The position numbers and the translations under genes are program-made. Below are positions 48,322 through 57,166 of a stretch of DNA of 64,000 bases, piece by piece. Within the stretch, counting starts at the first letter, position 1. Every line of letters begins with the position of its first letter. A model generated the notes under the pieces. That model was not told where the DNA came from, searched no databases, and saw only the letters and a program-made list of their open reading frames with translations. Source of the stretch: Streptomyces sp. NBC_01446. Lineage in GTDB: Bacteria; Actinomycetota; Actinomycetes; Streptomycetales; Streptomycetaceae. The DNA is taken from positions 6,038,001-6,102,000 of the forward strand of contig NZ_JAPEPO010000001.1 in NCBI RefSeq assembly GCF_026340095.1, written 5' to 3'.

Positions 48322-48332
48322 GGTTTCCTCCC

Positions 48333-48677
48333 ATGACCAACAGCAACGCCCGCGACGCCGTGGACCCCGCCGTCCGCGCCGAACTCGCCCGCCTGCGCGA
48401 CAGCATCGACAACATCGACGCCGCCGTCGTCCACATGCTCGCCGAACGCTTCAAATGCACCCAGCAGGTCGGCCACCTCAAGGCCGAACACGCCCTGCCC
48501 CCGGCCGACCCCGCCCGCGAAGCCAACCAGATCACCCGCCTGCGCCAGCTCGCCGAGAGCGCCAAACTCGACCCCGCCTTCGCCGAGAAGCTCCTCAACT
48601 TCATCATCAGCGAAGTGATCCGCCACCACGAGCAGATCGCCGACGAGGCGGGCGTCACGAGGACAGCCACCACCTGA
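48333..48677 (+). CDS. Chorismate mutase, AroQ type
   Basis: 114-aa all-helical AroQ mutase, chorismate to prephenate for Phe/Tyr synthesis. Signature LRDSIDNIDAAVVHMLAERF, QVGHLKAEHALPPADPAREA with the conserved Arg/Lys residues, and LLNFIISEVIRHHEQIA. Short cytoplasmic form, no signal peptide. ATG 48333, 11 bp after the AraC gene. Confidence 0.93.
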   Translation: MTNSNARDAVDPAVRAELARLRDSIDNIDAAVVHMLAERFKCTQQVGHLKAEHALPPADPAREANQITRLRQLAESAKLDPAFAEKLLNFIISEVIRHHEQIADEAGVTRTATT

Positions 48678-48755
48678 TACGAGGCCCACAGCCCCACCCC
48701 CCGGCGCGGCGGGCGGCCCCTGTCCCGCCCCGCGCCCATCAGGCAGCATGTCCCC

Positions 48756-51275
48756 ATGTCCGTACTGACGCGCGACGAAGCGCAGACCCGAGCCCAGCTC
48801 ATCGACGTCCAGCGGTACACGATCGGCCTCGATCTCACCCGCGGAGCCGACACCTTCGACTCCACCACCGTCATCGGCTTCACCACCCGCGCGGCCGGAG
48901 ACACCTTCGTCGAGGTCAGGCCCGCCGACCTGCGATCCGTCACCCTCGACGGACACCCCCTGGACCCCGCCGCACTCGACGACAACCGGCTCCCCCTCAC
49001 CGGCCTCACCCCCGGCCCCCACGAACTGCGCGTCGAAGCCGCCATGGCCTACTCGCACACCGGCGAAGGCATGCACCGCTTCACCGACCCCACCGACGGC
49101 GAGACGTACGCCTACACGCAGCTGTTCATGGAAGACGTCCAGCGCGTCTTCGCCGCCTTCGACCAGCCCGACCTCAAGGCCGTCTTCGACCTCACCGTCA
49201 CCGCCCCCGACGGCTGGACCGTCCTCGCCAACGGCGTCACCGAACACCTCGGCGACGGAAAATGGCGGGCGGCCACCACCCCCCTCCTGTCCACCTACCT
49301 CGTCGCCGTCGCCGCGGGCCCCTGGCACTCCGTGCGCACCGAACACCGCGGACTGCCCTTCGGCATCCACTGCCGCCGCTCCCTGGCCCCCTACCTCGAC
49401 GCAGACGCCGAGGAGATCCTCGACATCACCCGCGCCTGCTACGACCGCTACCACGAGAAGTTCGAGGAGCCCTACCCCTTCGACTCCTACGACCAGGCGT
49501 TCGTCCCCGAATTCAACGCCGGCGCCATGGAGAACCCCGGACTCGTCACCTTCCGCGACGAGTTCATCCACCGCTCCGCCGTCACCGACACCGAACGCCA
49601 GACCCGCGCCATGGTCATCGCCCACGAGATGGCCCACATGTGGTTCGGCGACCTCGTCACCCTCCAATGGTGGGACGACATCTGGCTCAACGAGTCCTTC
49701 GCCGAGTACATGGGCTACCAGACCCTCACCGAAGCAACCCGCTTCACCGGCACCTGGGTCGACTTCGGAGTGGCCCGCAAGGCCTGGGGATACGACGCCG
49801 ACCAGCGCCCCTCCACCCACCCCGTCGCCCCCGACGCCGAGGCCGTCCCCGACACCGCGTCCGCCCTGCTCAACTTCGACGGCATCTCCTACGCCAAGGG
49901 CGCCTCCGCACTGCGCCAACTCGTCGCCTGGCTCGGCGAGAAGGACTTCCTCGCCGGCATCAACACCCACTTCCGGCGCCACAAGTTCGCCAACGCCACC
50001 CTCACCGACTTCATCGCCTCCCTCGCCCACCACACCGACCGCGACGTCCACGCCTGGGCCGACACCTGGCTGCGCACCACCGGCGTCGACACCCTCACCG
50101 CCACCGTCACCGAACACCCCGGACAGACGGCACTCACCCTCACCCGCGACGGCAGCCGCCCCCACCGCGTCACCGTCGGCGTCTACGACCGCGACCTCAT
50201 CGACGGCACCACCCTCGTCCGCCGCGAACTGAGGGACATCGATATCCCAGCCATCCCAGCCATCCCTGCCGACGGCGAACACAGCCTCCCCGGCCCCCGC
50301 CCCGCCCTCGTCGTGCCCAACGACCAGGACCTCACCTACGCCAAGATCCGCCTCGACCCCCACTCCGAGGAAGCCGCCCTGCGCGCCCTCTCCCGCGTCC
50401 CCGACCCCCTCACCCGCGCCGTCCTGTGGAACTGCCTGCGCGACATGGTCCGCGACGGCGAACTCGAACCCCTCACCTACCTCGAAGCCGCCCGCGCCCA
50501 CCTCCCCGGCGAACGCGAACTCGCCAACGTCCAGGGCGTCCTCGCCTTCGCGCGCACCCAGATCGCCGACCGCTACACCACCCCCACCGAACGCCCCGAC
50601 GCCCTCGCCCTCCTCACCGACCTGTGCACCGACCTCATCCGCCGCACCGAGGACGGCAGCAACCCGGGCCTGCGCCTCACCGCCGTGCGCACCCTCATCG
50701 ACAGCGCCGCCCACGCCGACACCATCCGCGACTGGTACGACAGCGGCAGCGTCCCCGGCGGCCCCGAACTCGACCCCGAACTGCGCTGGCGCATCCTCGG
50801 CCGCCTCTGCGTACTCGGCGCCGTCGACGACGCGGTCATCGAGGCCGAACTCACCCAGGACCCCAGCGCCACCGGCCGGCAGGGCGCCGCCCACTGCCGC
50901 GCCGCCCTGCCCGACCCCGAGGCCAAACGCGCCGCCTGGGACGCCATGTTCACCACCGACGAACTCTCCAACTACCTCTTCACCGCCACCGCCCAGGGCT
51001 TCTGGCAGCCCGAACAGAGCGACCTCCTGCACCCCTATGTCGCCCGCTACTTCCCCGACGCCGTGGCCGTCGCCCACCGCCGCGGCCCCGCCATCGCCGA
51101 CGCCGCAGGACGCCACGCCTTCCCCGCCCACGCCATCGACACCCACACCCTCACCCTCGGCGAAAGCTGCATCGCGGACGACGACCCCATCCCCGCCCTG
51201 CGCCGCCGGCTCGCCGACCAACTCGACGACCTCGCCCGCGCCTTGAAGATCAGGACAGCCACCGCCGCGTCCTAG
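48756..51275 (+). CDS. pepN: Aminopeptidase N (M1 family)
   Basis: 839-aa M1 metallo-aminopeptidase. Exopeptidase motif FNAGAMENPGLVTF and zinc motif HEMAHMWFGDLVT with the third ligand Glu in NESFAEYMGY, near residues 289-313. The C-terminal ERAP1-like helical domain is complete. Cytosolic peptide turnover. Ends in a strong terminator. Confidence 0.96.
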   Translation: MSVLTRDEAQTRAQLIDVQRYTIGLDLTRGADTFDSTTVIGFTTRAAGDTFVEVRPADLRSVTLDGHPLDPAALDDNRLPLTGLTPGPHELRVEAAMAYSHTGEGMHRFTDPTDGETYAYTQLFMEDVQRVFAAFDQPDLKAVFDLTVTAPDGWTVLANGVTEHLGDGKWRAATTPLLSTYLVAVAAGPWHSVRTEHRGLPFGIHCRRSLAPYLDADAEEILDITRACYDRYHEKFEEPYPFDSYDQAFVPEFNAGAMENPGLVTFRDEFIHRSAVTDTERQTRAMVIAHEMAHMWFGDLVTLQWWDDIWLNESFAEYMGYQTLTEATRFTGTWVDFGVARKAWGYDADQRPSTHPVAPDAEAVPDTASALLNFDGISYAKGASALRQLVAWLGEKDFLAGINTHFRRHKFANATLTDFIASLAHHTDRDVHAWADTWLRTTGVDTLTATVTEHPGQTALTLTRDGSRPHRVTVGVYDRDLIDGTTLVRRELRDIDIPAIPAIPADGEHSLPGPRPALVVPNDQDLTYAKIRLDPHSEEAALRALSRVPDPLTRAVLWNCLRDMVRDGELEPLTYLEAARAHLPGERELANVQGVLAFARTQIADRYTTPTERPDALALLTDLCTDLIRRTEDGSNPGLRLTAVRTLIDSAAHADTIRDWYDSGSVPGGPELDPELRWRILGRLCVLGAVDDAVIEAELTQDPSATGRQGAAHCRAALPDPEAKRAAWDAMFTTDELSNYLFTATAQGFWQPEQSDLLHPYVARYFPDAVAVAHRRGPAIADAAGRHAFPAHAIDTHTLTLGESCIADDDPIPALRRRLADQLDDLARALKIRTATAAS

Positions 51276-51285
51276 GGGCCCGGCA

Positions 51286-51318
51286 GGTACGGGGTCCGGC
51301 CGCACCGGACCCCGTACC
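51286..51318 (+). terminator. Terminator after pepN
   Basis: A perfect 14-bp stem (GGTACGGGGTCCGG/CCGGACCCCGTACC) with a 5-nt loop, 10 bp past the pepN stop. Confidence 0.88.
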
Positions 51319-51452
51319 ACCAACCACCCCGCCCCCACCCAATCCCCGTACGGCAGTACCACTTTCGGGTTCCGATCGTTGTGATCACCGGGCACGCCAC
51401 CGCCACCGCAGACAGGCTGGAGGCCCCACCCGCACACCCGAAGGACACCGCC

Positions 51453-52910
51453 ATGAGCAACCCGCCGCCCCTCGCCGGAGGCACCCAAGGCTCACAAGCC
51501 CTGCGGCCGTTGCTCGACACCGTCCTCGACGCACTCCACGACGGAGCCATCGCCCGAGGCGGCCCCCTCCCCGCCGGCGGCCCCCACACCGTCACCACCC
51601 GCCTGCGCGACCTCACCGGCGACCCCCTGCCCCACCACGGCACCGGCCCCGACACCGCGCTGCGCACCCTCGTACAGGCCCTCGCCGAAGGCGCCGCCGA
51701 CCCCGCCGACCCCCTGTGCGCGGCCCACCTCCACTGCCCACCCCTCGCCCTCGCGGCCGCCGCCGACCTCGCCGCGTCCGCCCTCAACCCCTCCATGGAC
51801 TCCTGGGACCAGGCCCCCGCCGCGTCCGCCCTCGAAACCCTCGTCACCGACGCACTCGCCCACGAGGTCTACGGCGACACAGGTCAGCCCGGTCAGTCAG
51901 GTCGGTCCGGTCAGTCAGGTCGGTCCGGCCGGTCGGACAGGCCCGGTCGGCCCGGCCACCCGCAGGCACTGGTCACCACCGGCGGCACCGAAGCCAACCA
52001 GCTCGCCCTCCTCCTCGCCCGCGAAAGCCACGCCTCAGAGGGCCCCCTCCAGCTCATCACCGGCGCAGGCGCCCACCACTCCCTGCCCCGCGCCGCCTGG
52101 CTCCTCGGCCTCCCCGACCCCGTCACCGTGCCCGCCCCCACCGGCACCCTCGACCCCGCAGCGCTCGACGAAGCCCTCACCGACCTGCCCGGACCCAAAC
52201 TCGTCGCCGCCACCGCCGGAACCACCGACGCGGGCCTCATCGACCCCCTCCCGGAGATCGCCGACGTCTGCGAACACCACGGCGCCCGCCTCCACATCGA
52301 CGCCTCCTACGGCGCCGGGCTCCTCTTCAGCCCCACCCGCCGCACCCAGCTCACCGGCCTCGAACGCGCCGCCACCGTCACCCTCGACCTCCACAAACTC
52401 GGCTGGCAACCCGTCGCCGCCGGCCTCCTCGCCGTACGCGACCCCGCCGACCTCACCCCCCTCACCCACCACGCCGACTACCTCAACGCCGACGACGACA
52501 CCGAAGCCGGCCTGCCCGACCTCCTCGGCCGCTCCCTGCGCACCACCCGACGCCCCGACATCCTCAAAATTGCCGTCACCCTCAAAGCCCTCGGCCGCAC
52601 CGGACTCGGCACCCTCGTCGACCAAGTCTGCGACCAGGCCCGGGAGTTCGCCGCCACCATCCACGCCCACCCCGGCTTCGACCTCTATGACACCCCCACC
52701 CTCAGCACCGTCCTCTTCCGCCCCCACGGCGCCCCCGACGAGCGCATCGCCCACATCCGCCGCACCCTCCTCACCCAAGGCCGCGCCGTACTCGGCCGCG
52801 CCCGCATGGACGGCCGGCTCTGGCTCAAAGCCACCCTGCTCAACCCGCACACCCAGCCGGGCGACCTGGCCCAGCTGCTGAAACTGGTGGAAGGAAACAC
52901 AGCCCGATGA
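51453..52910 (+). CDS. PLP-dependent group II decarboxylase (DesA-like)
   Basis: 485-aa group II decarboxylase. PLP lysine in LDLHKLGWQP, GGTEANQLALLLARE, HIDASYGAGL. DesA of desferrioxamine synthesis (lysine to cadaverine) is the nearest family by pattern and by its N-hydroxylase neighbour. An insert of about 28 residues just before the GGTEAN loop (51880-51960) is Gly/Pro/Ser/Arg-rich, collagen-like (GQSGRSGQSGRSGRS), and comes from short DNA repeats. ATG 51453. No iron box was found upstream, and no desC/desD genes follow. Confidence 0.88.
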   Translation: MSNPPPLAGGTQGSQALRPLLDTVLDALHDGAIARGGPLPAGGPHTVTTRLRDLTGDPLPHHGTGPDTALRTLVQALAEGAADPADPLCAAHLHCPPLALAAAADLAASALNPSMDSWDQAPAASALETLVTDALAHEVYGDTGQPGQSGRSGQSGRSGRSDRPGRPGHPQALVTTGGTEANQLALLLARESHASEGPLQLITGAGAHHSLPRAAWLLGLPDPVTVPAPTGTLDPAALDEALTDLPGPKLVAATAGTTDAGLIDPLPEIADVCEHHGARLHIDASYGAGLLFSPTRRTQLTGLERAATVTLDLHKLGWQPVAAGLLAVRDPADLTPLTHHADYLNADDDTEAGLPDLLGRSLRTTRRPDILKIAVTLKALGRTGLGTLVDQVCDQAREFAATIHAHPGFDLYDTPTLSTVLFRPHGAPDERIAHIRRTLLTQGRAVLGRARMDGRLWLKATLLNPHTQPGDLAQLLKLVEGNTAR

Positions 52911-54343
52911 CCACCGCCCCCACCCCCAGGCCCCCGCACCCCGAAGCACCCCGCGACCTCGTCGGCATCGGCATCGGCCCCTTCAACCTCTCCCTCGCCG
53001 CCCTAGCCCACCCCCTCACCGAACTCGACACCGCCTTCTACGAACAACGCCCCGCCTTCCACTGGCACCCCGGCCTCCTCATCGACGGCGCCACCCTCCA
53101 AGTCCCCTTCCTCGCCGACCTCGTCACCCTCGCCGACCCCGCAAGCCACTGGACCTTCCTCAACTACCTCAAAACCCGTGAACGCCTCTTCCCCTTCTAC
53201 TTCGCCGAGCGCTTCCACATCCAGCGCGCCGAATACGACGCCTACTGCCGCTGGGTCAGCGAAAACCTCCCCGGACTCCACTTCGGCCACCAGGTCGACA
53301 CCGTCCGCTGGAACCCCGAACGCCGCCTCTTCGAAGTCGACTTCACCCAACTCGACACCGAAGGCGAAGCCGAAGCACTCGGCCGCACCTACACCAAGAA
53401 CGTCGTTCTCGGCATCGGCACCGCCCCCTACATCCCCGAACCGCTGCGCCCCCTCGCCGAAGCCCCCACCGTCCCCGTCATCCACTCCGCCGACTACCTC
53501 ACCCACCGCACCGAACTCCTCACCGCCGACCACATCACCGTCATCGGATCAGGCCAGTCCGGCGCCGAGATCTTCCTCGACCTCCTCAAGAACCGCCCCC
53601 AAGGCCGCGAAAAACTCCACTGGCTCGCCCGCAGCGAAGCCTTCGCCCCCATGGAGTACTCCAAGCTCGGCCTCGAACACTTCACCCCCGACTACACCCG
53701 CTACTTCCACCACCTCCCCGAAGACGTACGCGACGGACTCGTCCCCGCCCAATGGCAGCTCCACAAAGGCATCGACGCCGAAACCATCGCCGCCATCCAC
53801 GACGAGCTCTACCAGCGCACCCTCCACGGCGGCTGGCCCGACGCCACCCTCACCCCCGGCGTCTTCGTCCGCACCGCCGGCCGCGTCGCCACCACCAAAG
53901 TCGAACTCCACCTCGAACACCGCCGGCAGAACACCCGCTCCCGCCTCACCACCGACGCCGTCGTCCTCGCCACCGGCTACCGCGAACGCCCCCTCGACCA
54001 GATCCTCACCGGCATGGACCCCCACCTGAGCCGCGACAACGCCGAACGCCCCCGCATCGACGAACAGTTCCGCCTCGTCCTCGACCCCACCGTCACCGAC
54101 ACCGGCAGCAACATCTACGTACAGAACGCCGAACGCCACAGCCACGGAGTCGGCGCCCCCGACCTCGGCCTCGCCGCCTGGCGCAGCGCCACCATCCTCA
54201 ACACCCTCACGGGCAAAGACCCCTACCCCCTCCCGCAGCGCACCGCCTTCACCACCTTCGGCCTCACCCCCAACGAAAACCGCGCCCCCCGGACCCGGTC
54301 CGGAGAACGCGGCACATCACATCTCGTCGAGCTCAAGAACTAG
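52907..54343 (+). CDS. Lysine/ornithine/diamine N-monooxygenase (DesB-like)
   Basis: 478-aa flavin N-hydroxylase of the IucD/PvdA/SidA family. FAD motif GIGIGPFNLSLAAL, NADPH motif VIGSGQSGAEIFLDLL, and C-terminal ATGYRERPLDQIL. It N-hydroxylates a primary amine, probably the product of the coupled decarboxylase (4-bp ATGA overlap). A siderophore hydroxamate building block is the likely product, but the acyltransferase and NIS synthetase genes expected next are absent; a convergent nucleotidase gene follows within 17 bp. Confidence 0.92.
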   Translation: MTTAPTPRPPHPEAPRDLVGIGIGPFNLSLAALAHPLTELDTAFYEQRPAFHWHPGLLIDGATLQVPFLADLVTLADPASHWTFLNYLKTRERLFPFYFAERFHIQRAEYDAYCRWVSENLPGLHFGHQVDTVRWNPERRLFEVDFTQLDTEGEAEALGRTYTKNVVLGIGTAPYIPEPLRPLAEAPTVPVIHSADYLTHRTELLTADHITVIGSGQSGAEIFLDLLKNRPQGREKLHWLARSEAFAPMEYSKLGLEHFTPDYTRYFHHLPEDVRDGLVPAQWQLHKGIDAETIAAIHDELYQRTLHGGWPDATLTPGVFVRTAGRVATTKVELHLEHRRQNTRSRLTTDAVVLATGYRERPLDQILTGMDPHLSRDNAERPRIDEQFRLVLDPTVTDTGSNIYVQNAERHSHGVGAPDLGLAAWRSATILNTLTGKDPYPLPQRTAFTTFGLTPNENRAPRTRSGERGTSHLVELKN

Positions 54344-54360
54344 GGTCCGAACAAGACGCC

Positions 54361-56160
54361 CTAGAACACAGGCGTACCGTCCCGCGTCAGCCGCCAGTCC
54401 ACCGAAGCGAACTCCGCCGGGTCCAGGGTGCCCTTCGCGGTCACCCACTCGGCGATCCGCGTACGGATCTCCGTCGACTCCGACCACAGCTCCTGCGCCG
54501 ACGCCACATGCGGGAACGCCCCACCACCGTTCGCCCGGTAGTTGTTCACCGCGAACACGAACTTCTGCGCGTCGTCCAGCGCCGCACCCTGATACGTCAG
54601 GTTCTTGATCCGCGAACCCGCCGCCTGCGCGACGTCGATGTCGTAAGAAAGCCCCGACACATAGTCGTAGTTGTAGTCCGGACGGTTGTTCGCGTTCGTC
54701 AGCTTGTCCACGTCCACGACCGCGCCCGCCGCCGTCTGCACGAAATACTCCGCCGAGAACTCCAGGTACGCCCGCACCTGCGCACCCGTCATCAGCTTCG
54801 CGACCAGCGTGTTGTCGTACACGTACAGACCCGACAGATCCCGGATCGTCACCTCGCCCGCCGGAATCGACGACGTACGCGAGAATGGCGAAGCCTGCGA
54901 AAGGACCGGCAGCGACGCGTACTCCGTCGACGCCAGCGCCTTCTTCACCACATCCGCCTGCACCGCGTTGATCAGGTCGATGATCGGCGCGTCCTTGTAC
55001 CGAGCGTCGACCGTCGTCAGCTCCACCGTCGCCCGGCCCACCACCTGATTCACGTACTTCACCACCGCGGCATGCTCGTCCTGCAGCAGCTTCGTGATCT
55101 TCGGATCGTCCGCCACCGTCCTGGAGTCACGCAGCGACGCCTTGACGGACTCGACCGACCAACGCCCCTTCTCCCACACCAGATCGAAGTCGAACAGCGT
55201 CAGCCGCTCCGCGAAACACAGCGGCTCCGACAGCACGACCGCCTTGCCCGTCTTCTCGTTCGTCACCAGCTGCTGCGGAATCTCCACATGCGCATGCCCT
55301 ACGAGAATCGCGTCGATCCCCGGCACCAGCCGCGCCACATTCGCCGCCGCGTTCTCCACATACGGAACCTGATCGCCGTACGACGACGTACCCGAAGCCC
55401 CCGAATGCGCCGACACGATCACCACGTCCGCACCCATCGACCGCAGCTTCGGCACCCACTTCGCGGCCTGCTCCTCAAGACCGGGGAACTTCAACTTCCC
55501 CTGCACATACGCCTTGTCCCAGATCGCGATCCCCGGATTCGTCAGCCCGAGCACCGCCACCTTCACGTCCCTGCCGTGCGGCGTGCGCAGCCGCTTCATG
55601 AAATACGGGGGGAACGCCGGCTTCTCCGTCTTCGCGTCCACGGCATTCGCACCCAGCAACGGGAAGTCACACTGCGACTCGAACTTACGCAGCGTCTCGA
55701 TCCCGTAGTTGAACTCGTGGTTCCCCAGCGCCACCGCGTCATAGCCGATCGAATTCATCGCCTGCGCCATCGGATGCACCGGACCACCCTTCGCGGTGAT
55801 CGGATCCACCTTCGCGAAGTAGTACGTCAGCGGCGTCCCCTGGATCGTGTCACCCGCGTCGATCAGCAGCGTGTTGTGCCGACCCCGCTCCGCACGGATC
55901 TCCTCCACCAGCGTCGAGATCCGCGACAGCCCCATCGCGTTACCCGCCGGATCCGCGTACTCCGCGTTCTTGAAGTAGTCCCAGTTGAAGACATGACCAT
56001 GCAGGTCCGTCGTCCCCATGACGGTGAACGAGTACCGCTTCTGCCCCCTCGACCGCCCCCCGTGCGCCTGCGCGGCCGGCGCCGACACCGCCCCGGTCAA
56101 CGCCACGGCCGCCCCCGTAGCAGCGGACTTGCCCAGAAACTTCCGGCGATTCAACGGCAT
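54361..56160 (-). CDS. Secreted 5'-nucleotidase/2',3'-cyclic phosphodiesterase
   Basis: 599 aa with a Tat signal (NRRKFLGKSAATGAAVALTG). N-terminal metallophosphatase motifs TTDLHGHVFNWD, DAGDTIQGTP, ALGNHEFNYG, VSAHSG and GHAHVEIP. The C-terminal substrate domain includes NNYRANGGGAFP. Scavenges nucleotides outside the cell. ATG 56160 follows GGAGGGG. Confidence 0.94.
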   Translation of the reverse strand: MPLNRRKFLGKSAATGAAVALTGAVSAPAAQAHGGRSRGQKRYSFTVMGTTDLHGHVFNWDYFKNAEYADPAGNAMGLSRISTLVEEIRAERGRHNTLLIDAGDTIQGTPLTYYFAKVDPITAKGGPVHPMAQAMNSIGYDAVALGNHEFNYGIETLRKFESQCDFPLLGANAVDAKTEKPAFPPYFMKRLRTPHGRDVKVAVLGLTNPGIAIWDKAYVQGKLKFPGLEEQAAKWVPKLRSMGADVVIVSAHSGASGTSSYGDQVPYVENAAANVARLVPGIDAILVGHAHVEIPQQLVTNEKTGKAVVLSEPLCFAERLTLFDFDLVWEKGRWSVESVKASLRDSRTVADDPKITKLLQDEHAAVVKYVNQVVGRATVELTTVDARYKDAPIIDLINAVQADVVKKALASTEYASLPVLSQASPFSRTSSIPAGEVTIRDLSGLYVYDNTLVAKLMTGAQVRAYLEFSAEYFVQTAAGAVVDVDKLTNANNRPDYNYDYVSGLSYDIDVAQAAGSRIKNLTYQGAALDDAQKFVFAVNNYRANGGGAFPHVASAQELWSESTEIRTRIAEWVTAKGTLDPAEFASVDWRLTRDGTPVF

Positions 56161-56257
56161 CTCAGATCCCCTCCGGCACCACTCATCGACAGTTGCGACG
56201 CGCGTAGATTCTGGCCCCTCAACCCAACACGCAACAGACCCACGAGGTTTCAATCCG

Positions 56258-57013
56258 ATGACTGTCCGACGCGCTGCTGCCAAAGTGACCCCCATGACCC
56301 CCCACGAAACGACCCCCGACGGACAACCCACCCCCTACGGCACCCCCCAAGCCCCCCGCATCGCCGTCCGCGGCGAAGCCCGCATCGAAACCGACCCCGA
56401 CCTCGCCCGCATCGGCATCACCGTCAGCGCCCGCGGCACCGACCGCCGCGAAGCCCTCACCGACCTCACCCGCCGCAACACCGCCACCCTCGACCTCATC
56501 AAAAGCTACGGAGAAGCCATCGAAAAACTCGAGACCGGCGCCTTCTCCATCACCCCCGAACTCACCCGCCACGGCCGCACCGAACGCATCCGCGCTTACC
56601 ACGGCCGGGTCCTCATCACCGCCGAACTCACCGACTTCACCGCACTCGGCGAACTCACTACTCGCCTCGCCGACCAGGACCTCACCCGCATCGACGGCCC
56701 CTGGTGGTCCCTGCGCCCCGACTCACCCGTCCACCGCACCGCCCGCCAACAAGCAGTCCGCGAAGCAGTCCAACGCGCCCGCGAATACGCCGAAGCCCTC
56801 GGCACCCGCCTCGCCGCCCTCATCGAACTCGCCGACACCGGAGCCGAGGACCCCGACCGCTACGGACCCGTCCCCGGCGCCCCCCACATGCGCATGGCCG
56901 CCTACTCCGGCGGCCCCGACGACACCCCCGCACCCCTCGACCTCGAACCCCAGCGCCAAACCGTCTACGCCAACGTCAACGCCCGATTCACCATGCACCC
57001 GCCCGAGCTGTAA
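56258..57013 (+). CDS. SIMPL-domain protein
   Basis: 251-aa protein with a SIMPL (DUF541) domain at residues about 35-245: IAVRGEARIETDPDLARIGI, ITPELTRHGR, AVQRAREYAEALG and VNARFTM. Bacterial members are poorly characterised and usually exported, but no signal peptide is evident here. ATG 56258 (alternative 56294). Divergent from the nucleotidase. Function not assigned. Confidence 0.85.
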   Translation: MTVRRAAAKVTPMTPHETTPDGQPTPYGTPQAPRIAVRGEARIETDPDLARIGITVSARGTDRREALTDLTRRNTATLDLIKSYGEAIEKLETGAFSITPELTRHGRTERIRAYHGRVLITAELTDFTALGELTTRLADQDLTRIDGPWWSLRPDSPVHRTARQQAVREAVQRAREYAEALGTRLAALIELADTGAEDPDRYGPVPGAPHMRMAAYSGGPDDTPAPLDLEPQRQTVYANVNARFTMHPPEL

Positions 57014-57166
57014 AAGCCCCGCCCCCGAACGACGGAACCGAAATACATGCTCATCGGAGCACCCCCATGCACAATTCAACACTTGTCAATAACCCTTCAT
57101 CCAAAGGTGGTTGGGTAGTCACGCACAACCAATTCCCTACCCACCGGTAAGCCCTAGGCTCGAACC

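Noticed and set aside
51319..51452. Iron-regulator (DmdR/IdeR) box before the desA-like gene
   Set aside because: No TTAGGTTAGGCTCACCTAA-like sequence was found in the gap.
48153..51488. 1111-codon open frame antisense to pepN
   Set aside because: Composition is Gly/Val/Glu-rich with no motifs, and it mirrors the C-rich third positions of pepN, chorismate mutase and flanks. A GC shadow.
53752..57150. 1132-codon plus-strand open frame across the N-hydroxylase, nucleotidase and SIMPL genes
   Set aside because: Arg/Pro/His-rich translation spanning three well-supported genes in other frames. Not a gene.
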